NCBI GenBank assembly: GCA_002243285.1
Contig: CP022585.1
Span: 3,956,641-4,020,640 of the forward strand
Reading direction: 5' to 3'
Length of the DNA stretch: 64,000 bases
Source of the DNA: Candidatus Fluviicola riflensis
GTDB taxonomy: Bacteria; Bacteroidota; Bacteroidia; Flavobacteriales_D; Crocinitomicaceae
Positions 35,292-43,421 of the stretch are shown in pieces (position 1 is the first letter of the stretch; each line of letters opens with the position of its first letter). Under the pieces are notes generated by a model that was not told where the DNA came from, made no database searches, and was given only the letters and a program-made list of their open reading frames with translations. The translations under genes were made by a program, and so were the position numbers.

Positions 35292-35388
35292 CAAAGAAAC
35301 AGGCTGATTTGTGGTCCTGAAACGAGATACGTCATTTAAATAACTGACAAATGTCATATCTCTCACGCACGGGATAAGCTTATTTTTG
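35292..35388. promoter_or_regulatory. Divergent Crp/Fnr-type promoter, ccoI / PAS kinase
   Basis: TGACAAATGTCA (35345-35356) is an exact palindrome. On the plus strand TATTTTTG (35381-35388) is an exact TAnnTTTG at about -42.5. On the minus strand TTTCTTTG (35299 to 35292) is a 7-of-8 match at -63.5. One site could therefore drive both genes. Confidence 0.65.
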
Positions 35389-35414
35389 GAATCTATTAAA
35401 ATAGTACCTTCGTT

Positions 35415-36620
35415 ATGAATCACCCTGGTGAAAACACGATGAAAAGCCAACAAGGCCTGGATGCCCTTTTCCAGCACGCAACGGAAGGAATTATCGTTGC
35501 TGACGACAAGGGCTTAATTGTGCGTGCCAATCCGAGTACGGAAAAGTTGTTCGGTTACGCAACCGGTGAACTCATCGGCCAGCGAATCGAGTTGTTGATT
35601 CCGCAACGTTACGCAGAAAATCACATTCATCACCGGAATACCTACAATGATCACCCGCATGCACGTAAAATGGGACTCAACCTCGACTTGCATGGCCTTC
35701 GTAAAGACAATTCCGAATTTCCGGTGGAAATCAGCCTGAGTCCTTACACGAATGAAGAAGGCAATTTTGTGATCGCTTTTATTGTGGATATTACCTTGCG
35801 TAAACAAGCCGAAGAGCGCATGAAAAACTACTCGGAAGAGCTTGAGAAACAAGTAAAGGGAAGAACCCTCGTTTTGGAAGAAGCAGTATATGAGCTTGAG
35901 AAAACCAAAAAAGAACTTCGTATTGCCCTCGAAAAAGAGCGCGAAGTCAACGAAATGAAGTCACGGTTTGTATCAATGGCTTCGCATGAATTCCGCACAC
36001 CTCTCACTACAATGCTATCATCGCTTTCGTTATTGGCCAAATATACTGAGCGCAATGACTTTGACAACCATTCGCGTCATGTGAAAAAGATCAGGAAGTC
36101 AATCAATAACTTAACAGATATCCTGAATGATTTCCTGTCTGTAAGTATGCTCGAAGAGGGTAGATTAGAAATTCTCCCGGAAACGCTGTACGTGCAGGAG
36201 TTTATCGGGGACGTGATACATGAGATGCAAGGTATGTCTAACGAACACAACCTGATTTATGAACATTCGGGTAGTGAAACAGCTCATTTCGATCCTCGTA
36301 TTCTGAAGAACATCCTCCTGAACCTTATCTCCAACGCGATCAAGTTCTCGACTAACGGTAAAGAAGTTACCATCCGTTCGACTGCTGGCCACAACGACCT
36401 TACCATCTCGGTGATCGACAAAGGAATCGGGATCCCGGAAGAAGACCGGAAGCAACTCTTTGAGCGGTTCTTTCGTGGGAGTAATGCCACACATATCCAG
36501 GGAACAGGACTCGGTCTCAATATTGTAGTACGTTACCTGGAATTGATAAACGGCACTATTGCTATCGAAAGCGAGCAGTATAAAGGCACAACAGTAACTA
36601 TCCGAATTCCGTTTAAATAG
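35415..36620 (+). CDS. Soluble PAS-domain histidine kinase
   Basis: A 401-residue kinase without membrane helices: PAS (residues 14-125), a coiled coil (130-180), HisKA with phospho-acceptor His191 (SMASHEFRTPL), and HATPase (NLISNAIKFS, DKGIGIPEED, GTGLGLNI). The PAS domain has a His at 70 at the position of the FixL heme ligand (P-x6-H spacing, then HHRNTY), so a heme oxygen sensor is possible but unproven. The response regulator gene follows 13 bases later. Its own promoter carries the cluster palindrome, so it may be autoregulated. Confidence 0.85.
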   Translation: MNHPGENTMKSQQGLDALFQHATEGIIVADDKGLIVRANPSTEKLFGYATGELIGQRIELLIPQRYAENHIHHRNTYNDHPHARKMGLNLDLHGLRKDNSEFPVEISLSPYTNEEGNFVIAFIVDITLRKQAEERMKNYSEELEKQVKGRTLVLEEAVYELEKTKKELRIALEKEREVNEMKSRFVSMASHEFRTPLTTMLSSLSLLAKYTERNDFDNHSRHVKKIRKSINNLTDILNDFLSVSMLEEGRLEILPETLYVQEFIGDVIHEMQGMSNEHNLIYEHSGSETAHFDPRILKNILLNLISNAIKFSTNGKEVTIRSTAGHNDLTISVIDKGIGIPEEDRKQLFERFFRGSNATHIQGTGLGLNIVVRYLELINGTIAIESEQYKGTTVTIRIPFK

Positions 36621-36633
36621 TAAAACATTCCAC

Positions 36634-37689
36634 ATGAAAAAGATCCTCCTCATCGAAGATAATGACGACGTTCGCGAGAACACCGCTGAGATTCTAGAAA
36701 TGGCGCAATATGAAGTACTTACCGCTACCAATGGCAAAGAAGGTTTCGAGCTTGCAGTCACTAGCCAACCAGACCTGATCATCTGTGATATCATGATGCC
36801 CGTCCTCGATGGAGATGGTGTTCTGCACCTGTTATCCAAGAACCCTGAAACGGCAGGTATCCCGTTTATTTTCCTGACAGCTAAGGCCGAGCGCAGTGAT
36901 ATCCGAAGAGGTATGGAAATGGGAGCTGACGATTATCTCACCAAACCGTTCGATGATGTCGATCTGCTCAATGCAATCGAAACCCGATTCAAAAAATCAG
37001 AGATTCTCAAACGTGAATATTCACGCGATTTAAAAGGCCTGAATACTTTTCGGGAAGAAGTCCGGGAAGCAAACTCACTAAAGGATCTTTCGATCGACAG
37101 GGACGTTCGCACTTACAGCAAAAAAACCGAAATCTTCCGCGAAGGTATGTATCCGCGTGGCATTTACTTTGTCAATAGTGGAAAGGTTAAAACATACCAA
37201 ACGAACGAACACGGAAAAGAACTGATCACTTCACTCCATTCGGAAGGCGACTTTTTCGGATTTCTGTCGCTGCTGAAAGACGAGCCCTACACACATTCAG
37301 CCGCGGCACTTGAAGATGCAGAAGTCTGCATGATTCCCAAGGATGAATTTTTCTCACTCCTATTCCGCAACAAGGAAGTAGCCCGTAAGTTTATTGGTAT
37401 TCTTGCCGGAAACCTGTATGAGAATGAACAGCATCTTGTGCAGCTGGCTTATAACTCAGTACGGAAACGCGTTGCAGAATCTCTGGTACGATTGTCAGAC
37501 AAATATCATACGGGGGAAGGCTATTTTAGCATGAACCTGGCGCGTGAAGACCTTGCTCAGCTAGTAGGAACGGCTACAGAATCAGTCATTCGTATTCTCA
37601 GTGATTTCAGAAGTGACGGCTATGTCGAGATTTCAGGCAGTACAATCACTATTCTGAATTACAAAAAACTAACTGAAATGAAGAATTAG
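36634..37689 (+). CDS. Response regulator with Crp/Fnr-type output
   Basis: A 351-residue protein: receiver domain (residues 1-120, phospho-acceptor Asp52 in IICDIMMP, Lys in DDYLTKPF), a cyclic-nucleotide-binding-type domain (about 150-260, GIYFVNSGKVKTY, GDFFGFLSLL) and a Crp-type helix-turn-helix (about 290-345, LAQLVGTATESVIRILSDF). The recognition helix keeps the Glu and Arg (E-S-V-I-R) that read the TGA half of Crp/Fnr sites, but lacks Crp Arg180 and Fnr Ser212. No N-terminal Cys cluster of Fnr is present. It is the likely regulator binding TGACAnnTGTCA in this cluster. Confidence 0.87.
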   Translation: MKKILLIEDNDDVRENTAEILEMAQYEVLTATNGKEGFELAVTSQPDLIICDIMMPVLDGDGVLHLLSKNPETAGIPFIFLTAKAERSDIRRGMEMGADDYLTKPFDDVDLLNAIETRFKKSEILKREYSRDLKGLNTFREEVREANSLKDLSIDRDVRTYSKKTEIFREGMYPRGIYFVNSGKVKTYQTNEHGKELITSLHSEGDFFGFLSLLKDEPYTHSAAALEDAEVCMIPKDEFFSLLFRNKEVARKFIGILAGNLYENEQHLVQLAYNSVRKRVAESLVRLSDKYHTGEGYFSMNLAREDLAQLVGTATESVIRILSDFRSDGYVEISGSTITILNYKKLTEMKN

Positions 37690-37732
37690 AAGCGTCGGAT
37701 TTCGACGTTTCAGTTAACCATCATCAATAAAA

Positions 37733-37765
37733 AAACGGGAACCAGCAGAAGTCTGGTTCCCGTTT
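37733..37765. terminator. Bidirectional terminator, response regulator / barrel gene
   Basis: A 13-bp stem (37733-37745 with 37753-37765) with A-rich left and T-rich right flanks lies between convergent genes. Confidence 0.87.
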
Positions 37766-37790
37766 CTATTTAGACAAGTCAACTATACTG

Positions 37791-38405
37791 TTACAAACCA
37801 AATGCGAGGCCGAGTTTCAACCCAAAATTCGAGTTATATTGGTCGGTACGGATCGCCGTAAATCCAGTGTAATAATTGAGGTCGGTGTTCAACCACATGT
37901 TTTCGCCCAGTTTCCAGTTGAAACCAATAGAGGCATTCAACCCCAAATCGAACGCTTCGTAAGAAGCACTCACATCGGTTGTTCCTTCACTCTGCGCATC
38001 ATTTTCTGCATCAATCAGGAAACCCATAGATGGTCCTATGGTTATTTTCGGACGGAAATCATCTTCGAACTCACCGAAGAAATACGCAAATTTCAATGGC
38101 ACACGCACATACTGCAACGTGATATCGGTTTCCTGGCCATCGGCGCTGTCAAGTAGTGCACCTTCCAGTGACCACAACACATCTGCGGCAAAACCAATAT
38201 TTTCACTCGTACTGTAATTGATGATCAATCCTGCACTCCACGATGGTTTAAACATGTCCGTTGCGGCTGTATTCCGAATACCTGTGTGGCCAAAGCCAAC
38301 TGAAGGTCCGAGTGAAAGCACTCTGGTTTTGTCTGCGGGTGCTTCCTGGGAAAATGCTGCGGAGAAGCTAAATAGCATAGCAGCAATCGTTAGAATCTTT
38401 TTCAT
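37791..38405 (-). CDS. Outer-membrane beta-barrel protein (porin family)
   Basis: A 204-residue protein with a signal peptide (MKKILTIAAMLFSFSAAFSQ), alternating hydrophobic strands and a terminal aromatic-type strand (LKLGLAFGL), as in eight-stranded PorT/OmpW-like barrels of Bacteroidota. The ATG at 38405 gives a clean signal peptide; an upstream ATG at 38432 adds nine charged residues. No substrate is evident. Confidence 0.75.
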   Translation of the reverse strand: MKKILTIAAMLFSFSAAFSQEAPADKTRVLSLGPSVGFGHTGIRNTAATDMFKPSWSAGLIINYSTSENIGFAADVLWSLEGALLDSADGQETDITLQYVRVPLKFAYFFGEFEDDFRPKITIGPSMGFLIDAENDAQSEGTTDVSASYEAFDLGLNASIGFNWKLGENMWLNTDLNYYTGFTAIRTDQYNSNFGLKLGLAFGL

Positions 38406-38500
38406 GCTTTTTCGTTTAAATAAGTAAAACAAAAATGACTGAATTGGATTTTAATTCTTTTATATCCTACTCCTAAAAGCTTACATAACTCACAGGTTTA

Positions 38501-38546
38501 CAAAAAGCAAAAAAGAGTATGTTGAAACACTCTTTTTTGCTTTTTG
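38501..38546 (-). terminator. Terminator downstream of the VOC gene
   Basis: A perfect 18-bp stem (38501-38518 with 38529-38546, 10-base loop) made largely of A/T tracts. It lies just past the VOC stop on the minus strand. Confidence 0.75.
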
Positions 38547-38617
38547 TTCATCATTCTGATTCTCGCTCTAACATTCACACTTTTTGTGGAGTCCGAACCT
38601 ATCATAAAACGAAATTC

Positions 38618-39124
38618 TCATCCGCCTTTCTTCATCTGCTCAATAGCAGACCAACCCTCAGGTGTAATTCCCATTATTTCGGTGACTACACCCAGCGTTT
38701 GATACGTATCGAAGAAAGCCATTCGGGCAATCGGGTGGTCGACCATACTTATCATAGCGTAACCTTGTTTATGCAGTTCGCCGGTAACCTTTTCGAAATC
38801 GCTGACCGGCAATCTAAAAGCAAGGTGCTGTGTTCCACCCGCGGGATGTTGCTCCAAATAGTCGTGAAACATACTTTGCCCCGAAAGCGGCTGCACCAGT
38901 TCGATAAAAGCAGCGCCATTATATGTTTGGGTTGTCAGCCATTCAGCGGGTACAACCTCACCGCGATACGTCATGTCCAAGTCCTGCGCGCGGATGAGTT
39001 CCGGTTCCGGGAAGCTAATTCCCAACGCATTCGAAAGAAATTCAACCGCCGCGTGAATATCCGGCACTACCCAGCCGATCTGTGCCAGTTCAAGTTCTTT
39101 GATGGTGTTGTTGATACTGTTCAT
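38618..39124 (-). CDS. VOC (glyoxalase/bleomycin-resistance) family protein
   Basis: A 168-residue protein with two beta-alpha-beta-beta-beta halves. It starts with AQIGWVVPDIHAAVEF and holds candidate metal ligands in QHLAFRLP (His) and VTEIMG (Glu) and in AAFIELVQP (Glu). The size matches single-chain VOC enzymes (isomerases, epimerases, dioxygenases); the reaction is unknown. The ATG at 39124 is used because the longer frame from 39253 overlaps DUF2200. The two genes are 13 bases apart and probably co-transcribed. Confidence 0.78.
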   Translation of the reverse strand: MNSINNTIKELELAQIGWVVPDIHAAVEFLSNALGISFPEPELIRAQDLDMTYRGEVVPAEWLTTQTYNGAAFIELVQPLSGQSMFHDYLEQHPAGGTQHLAFRLPVSDFEKVTGELHKQGYAMISMVDHPIARMAFFDTYQTLGVVTEIMGITPEGWSAIEQMKKGG

Positions 39125-39137
39125 CTTTGAGTGCGTT

Positions 39138-39500
39138 TTAACTGCGAAGAATTTTCTCCATCTTCCTCCCTTTGGCCAATTCGTCGACCAATTTATCCAT
39201 ATAACGTGCTTGTTTGGTGAGCGGTGTTTGGATTTCTTCAATCCGGTAACCACAAATCATTCCCGTGATCATTCCCACATTCGGATGTAAGGTCGCTTGT
39301 TCAAAAAACTCTTTAAACGTGACTTTCGCATCAATCAGCTGTTGCAGTTTTGCGGCATCAAATCCGGTAAGCCATTCGATCACCTGGTGCAATTCTGCTT
39401 TCGTTCTGCCTTTACGTTCAACCTTTGTGACATAATGCGGATAAACGGAAGCAAAGGTCATTTTCGCGATACGCTCGTCGTGTGTGGGTGATGTACTCAT
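39138..39500 (-). CDS. DUF2200 family protein
   Basis: A 120-residue protein with the DUF2200 pattern (RIAKMTFASVYPHYVTKVERKG, then a VIEWLTG motif and MITGMICGYRIEEI). The family is widespread and uncharacterised. It is first in a small unit with the VOC gene. Confidence 0.8.
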   Translation of the reverse strand: MSTSPTHDERIAKMTFASVYPHYVTKVERKGRTKAELHQVIEWLTGFDAAKLQQLIDAKVTFKEFFEQATLHPNVGMITGMICGYRIEEIQTPLTKQARYMDKLVDELAKGRKMEKILRS

Positions 39501-39674
39501 ATCGTAAGTCTAAAATAGTAAGTGAAACTTCAATCCTAACAGCTTCAAATTTAAGGATTACAGCTTATATAGTTTGGATTGAAAATTCAAATAGATCCGG
39601 ATTGCCTAAAAAAGCTTAAAGCTGTTTTTTAAACCTGAAAAGTGTCGTACTTTTTTCGGATTAAACGCTGAATT

Positions 39675-40181
39675 ATGATCGTACGTTATTTGATAGATGA
39701 ATTTGAGAACGAAGTAAAGAGCACCAGGAAACTGCTTCAGGCCGTTCCGGAAAAAGATTTGCATTACAAACCTTCTACCGTTTCATGGACAATGGGTGAA
39801 CTCGCGCAGCATATTGCTACCATTTATTACTGGTATGTGGGAACGCTCACCAAAGATGTTTATGACATGGCGACTGATCACTTGGAGCGCGGATCTCCGG
39901 ATGACATAAAAGCGACGCTTGATCTTTTCGAGAAAAACGTTGAAAAGGCCCGGGCCGCTCTGCACACCGTAACAGAAGAAAGTTTAGAGGTTCAATGGAC
40001 GATGAAGGTGGGCGATCAAACAGTCCTCGGTCCGATGCCAAGATATGCCGTAGCTCGTGGTTTTATCTTTAATCATATTTACCATCATCGCGGCGAAATG
40101 ATCGTTTACCTGCGTGCTACCGGAAATAAAGTTCCCGGACTTTACGGGCCAACGTATGAAGAAGATCCCCGGAAATCATAA
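39675..40181 (+). CDS. DinB-family protein
   Basis: A 168-residue four-helix-bundle protein of the DinB/YfiT type. Candidate metal ligands are the His in LAQHIATIYYW and the HxxHH cluster in FNHIYHHRGEM. Members include thiol transferases and metal-dependent hydrolases, so no specific reaction can be assigned. It stands alone, divergent from DUF2200. Confidence 0.82.
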   Translation: MIVRYLIDEFENEVKSTRKLLQAVPEKDLHYKPSTVSWTMGELAQHIATIYYWYVGTLTKDVYDMATDHLERGSPDDIKATLDLFEKNVEKARAALHTVTEESLEVQWTMKVGDQTVLGPMPRYAVARGFIFNHIYHHRGEMIVYLRATGNKVPGLYGPTYEEDPRKS

Positions 40182-40344
40182 GGCTGGCATGCGTTAATTC
40201 GGAAAATCGTTCGGGTTGAATTAAACTTCTTTTGTTCTCACCCAACCATTCACACACTTTTTCTATCTTTCTGGTTAGAACGTGGTGCGACTCTTGTTGA
40301 CGCCAGTTCAGTAAGCTAATTGTTAAACAATAATATCATCGAAT

Positions 40345-40635
40345 ATGAAGGCTACATCCCTTTTCCGCACAACAATTCTCTCGGGCGCGTTAGCGATAAC
40401 CACACTTGTTCCGGCAACCGATTCGGAAGAAACACAAGGTACACTTTCGTTCAATCAGGGGACGGGTACCGAAATTTTACTGGCACAGACCAGGGTACCC
40501 GGCGAACGCCGCCGAGTGCGAAGACGTACACGTCGCAGAGTGAACCGTCGACATGAACGAAGAGAAAACAAGATGATCAATTACAGTTCGGCAGAATTGA
40601 CAAATTTGTATTTCTGGTCACCTGCGATTGCGTAG
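40345..40635 (+). CDS. Small exported arginine-rich protein
   Basis: A 96-residue protein with a signal-like N-terminus (TILSGALAITTLVPA), an acidic/neutral linker, and an arginine-dense stretch at about residues 52-76 (PGERRRVRRRTRRRVNRR and following). No family is recognised. The strong terminator that follows supports transcription. It might bind nucleic acid or the cell surface; function unknown. Confidence 0.5.
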   Translation: MKATSLFRTTILSGALAITTLVPATDSEETQGTLSFNQGTGTEILLAQTRVPGERRRVRRRTRRRVNRRHERRENKMINYSSAELTNLYFWSPAIA

Positions 40636-40670
40636 TTCAGCAAACTCCGAAACGTAAGTAAATGAATAGT

Positions 40671-40710
40671 GAAAGTCCAGGAAATCTAAAGGCAGATTTC
40701 CTGGACTTTC
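40671..40710 (+). terminator. Terminator after the arginine-rich gene
   Basis: A perfect 17-bp stem (40671-40687 with 40694-40710, loop AAAGGC) followed by TTC. Confidence 0.75.
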
Positions 40711-40784
40711 TTCATTATCGATCAAAAATCCAGCTATTTTTATAGCTTTGGTCATGCTTTAGTATAAACCTTTCAAACACTATC

Positions 40785-41408
40785 ATGAATAACATTCAAC
40801 TCAATTTTGTCAATAATTCAAACGATCACAACAATTATTCGGTGGTTATTTTTCAAAAGAACCTTGCTCAGGGGCAGCAAGAAAAAGCTGTTGCCTGGAA
40901 AGTGATCTCAAATTGCGGATCCGGAGACCATCACCCGTTTACCTTTCCGGTTCAGTTAAGAATCAATACTTCCGATTCGTATGGAAATTATACCCCTTCG
41001 CTTCCGGCAATACCCGGCGATGCTTTTAATGTGGTACAAATTACATCTGGTGACACACTCAAACGATCCACCGAACCCGCAAAAGTTGCTCAGGAAATCG
41101 AAGTAACCAACAGCCTGGAAAAAGGGTCGATCAATGTTAACTGTTACCGTGACGGTAATTTACTCAGTACCTGTCAGAATATTGTTCCTTCCGAAATGGG
41201 AGCTTTTCAATTCAAGCCAGCCATTTTTATCGGTGCTATTCCTGAAATGGTCCAAGGCGAAATCATGAACGCAGCTGTGGTTTCGGAAATCAATACCGAA
41301 ATAAACCTGACAGGTATCGCGAGTGCTGATATTGTAATGACAGGTGGCGGAAGCGGACCAGAATCAACTCCTTTTTCTTTTACCCTTGAAAATGTGATAA
41401 TGGCCTAA
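40785..41408 (+). CDS. Hypothetical protein, beta-rich
   Basis: A 207-residue protein without a signal peptide, beginning NNIQLNFVNNSNDHNNYSVV and including a WKVISNCGSGDHHPF segment. I recall similar hypothetical proteins across several phyla, but no function. The alternating pattern suggests two beta-sandwich-like halves with a GxxxGS linker near the end. It stands alone; a hairpin without a U-run follows at 41441-41470. Confidence 0.6.
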   Translation: MNNIQLNFVNNSNDHNNYSVVIFQKNLAQGQQEKAVAWKVISNCGSGDHHPFTFPVQLRINTSDSYGNYTPSLPAIPGDAFNVVQITSGDTLKRSTEPAKVAQEIEVTNSLEKGSINVNCYRDGNLLSTCQNIVPSEMGAFQFKPAIFIGAIPEMVQGEIMNAAVVSEINTEINLTGIASADIVMTGGGSGPESTPFSFTLENVIMA

Positions 41409-41580
41409 GCACAAAATCTTCAGTATTGCTATTTCAGGACGGGACATCTGTTCAACCCGATAGATGTCCCATATAACCTATAGATACTCGAAGAGCGAAT
41501 TAGACTTATATCTGCGAAGTTTTAGAACGAAGCAGGCTTTTTGTGAAATGACAAAGAAATTGTCTGCTAAGTACTAGTAA

Positions 41581-42408
41581 CTAACCACTGATTGCATAGT
41601 AATACAAACCCAGAACAATCAATGTCCCATCCCAAATAAACTCAAGCAAAGGCAGGCGTTGAGGAGTTTGTTTCCACCACAAACCGATCAGCGCGAACAG
41701 GACAACAACAGCCAATAGGTAATGAAAAGGATGAAGCAGTAAAACAATGTAAATCAGCAAAATAATAAGTAAAGTACCAATGATTCGGGCTCCGCGTATG
41801 CCAACAAGTTGCGGAAGCGTTTTCATGGAGGCCGAATCGTAACTCAAATCTCGTATATCAAACGGAATGATCTGCACAAATGTAAATAATCCGATAATGG
41901 CCAGATCTGCATAATGGATTTCGTAATCGTATTGCCACAACGGAAAGTAAAGCAGCAATACCCAAACAATTGTAATCCAAAGGCCTTTTAGCCCACTGAT
42001 ATCACGAAATGATTTCCCTAAAAATGGAACAGGTAACGCATAACCGGCTACAATAACTCCGGCTGTTGCCAAAACCCAAAGTGAAGAAAACTGAATTGGA
42101 AACCGGAAAAACAAGATAGTTGCTGCGATGGCAAAAATTGCAGAGCAAACGATAATGAACGTACGATGCAGGCGTAACCACCTTCCCCTGTCAGTAGAAA
42201 TCTGCGCCGTTTCAAAAGATTTGTGGCGGACCAACCGGTGAAAATTGTACGTGACAAATGTGCCGGAAAACGCAAAAAATCCCCAATAAAACGAAGAATC
42301 AATGCCATGATAATGCGTTAAACCCGTTACCAGCATTCCCACACTCAGCGCAACCCAACAATTGGAAAAAAGCAGGAAGCGGATCGTATGGTCAATTACT
42401 TGTTTCAC
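41581..42408 (-). CDS. UbiA-like prenyltransferase-type membrane protein
   Basis: A 275-residue protein with eight to nine membrane helices. It resembles the UbiA superfamily (FDIRDLSYDSASMKTLPQLVG, like the second Asp-rich motif; the first motif, near YNFHRLVRH, is degenerate). The substrate is unknown. I chose the GTG at 42408, which overlaps the heptosyltransferase stop by four bases (GTGA); an ATG at 42483 lies inside that gene. It is the last gene of an LPS-type cluster. Confidence 0.65.
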   Translation of the reverse strand: MKQVIDHTIRFLLFSNCWVALSVGMLVTGLTHYHGIDSSFYWGFFAFSGTFVTYNFHRLVRHKSFETAQISTDRGRWLRLHRTFIIVCSAIFAIAATILFFRFPIQFSSLWVLATAGVIVAGYALPVPFLGKSFRDISGLKGLWITIVWVLLLYFPLWQYDYEIHYADLAIIGLFTFVQIIPFDIRDLSYDSASMKTLPQLVGIRGARIIGTLLIILLIYIVLLLHPFHYLLAVVVLFALIGLWWKQTPQRLPLLEFIWDGTLIVLGLYYYAISG

Positions 42409-43421
42409 CGGCTTTTCAACACTTTTTCTACTGTAATTTGTTCGGTGCAGTCGCACGGTTTCTTGGCCTTGCAGGTCGGGCAATCCGGATCAAAAACCAG
42501 CGCAATTGCCCGTTCACCCAATGCACGCCACCTTCCCGGATGAATCGGAATGCGGGGTGAAAACAATCCGACAGCTCGTTTACCCAGAAATCCGGCAATG
42601 TGTAAAGGCCCGGTGCTGCACGCAACCAAAAGGTCAATCCGACTTAGCAAAACCAGCAATTGTTCTATCGTTAATTTGCCCGTTGTATCGACGATCATCG
42701 GATTGCCGGGCAATGCTTCACGGAATTTAGCTCCCTCCTGTTCGGTTCCGGTAAAAAAGACGGTTGTGTTGTCGGCCGCCAATCTGTTTGCCAGTTCAAC
42801 GTACTTTTCTATCGGCCATTCTCGGGCACTTCCCTGCGATTTGGGATGTAATACCGCTGCTTTGCCCGATTGCTTTAAAGCTTGTTCGATTTCCTCAGGC
42901 AAGGCAACATCAGGAGCATGAAAACGCTTCGTCCAGGTGTTTAATTGATCAAATGTCGGCAACTTGGTTGCACCCAGCGGACGCAGCAATTCAAAGTTAA
43001 GCTGCGCTTCGTGTTCCGAAGAGCGTTTGCGCGAAAAGCTCGGCCGGATATTGCAGGTAAGTAGGTGAAATCCCCGGTGCGAAGTGCCGATTCGTGCCGG
43101 AACAGCTGCTTTTTTAAACAACTGCGCCAATTCTTTGCGTGGAAAAACGTGAACGATCACATCGAACTGTTGTTCGCGGATAAACCGGACGCGCGATTGT
43201 GACGGCAATGCTTCCAGCGTTTCCAGTGTTAGCACTTCGTCTACGCCTTCATAACATGAAACAATGGCTTTGGTATAATTCCGGCATAAAAAAGTAATGT
43301 GGCAGCTTGGATATGTTTCTTTGAGCCACGCCACGGTTGGTAAGGTTAGCATCACATCGCCAATGCTATCGGTGCGACTGATAACAATGCGTTTTTCGGT
43401 GCAATCAATGGGTGTTTTCAC
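42405..43421 (-). CDS. Glycosyltransferase family 9 (heptosyltransferase type)
   Basis: A 338-residue GT-B enzyme. RTDSIGDVMLTLPT at the start is the classic GT9 motif, and STGPLHIAGFLGKRAVGLFSP near the end binds the sugar nucleotide. A Cys-rich tail (DCPTCKAKKPCDC) is present. It would transfer a heptose-like sugar to the LPS core. It overlaps the upstream GT2 gene by 17 bases. Confidence 0.88.
   Translation of the reverse strand: MKTPIDCTEKRIVISRTDSIGDVMLTLPTVAWLKETYPSCHITFLCRNYTKAIVSCYEGVDEVLTLETLEALPSQSRVRFIREQQFDVIVHVFPRKELAQLFKKAAVPARIGTSHRGFHLLTCNIRPSFSRKRSSEHEAQLNFELLRPLGATKLPTFDQLNTWTKRFHAPDVALPEEIEQALKQSGKAAVLHPKSQGSAREWPIEKYVELANRLAADNTTVFFTGTEQEGAKFREALPGNPMIVDTTGKLTIEQLLVLLSRIDLLVACSTGPLHIAGFLGKRAVGLFSPRIPIHPGRWRALGERAIALVFDPDCPTCKAKKPCDCTEQITVEKVLKSR

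Noticed and set aside
41441..41470. Hairpin after the hypothetical gene at 40785
   Set aside because: A 9-bp stem with a 12-base loop and no U-run; not called as a terminator.
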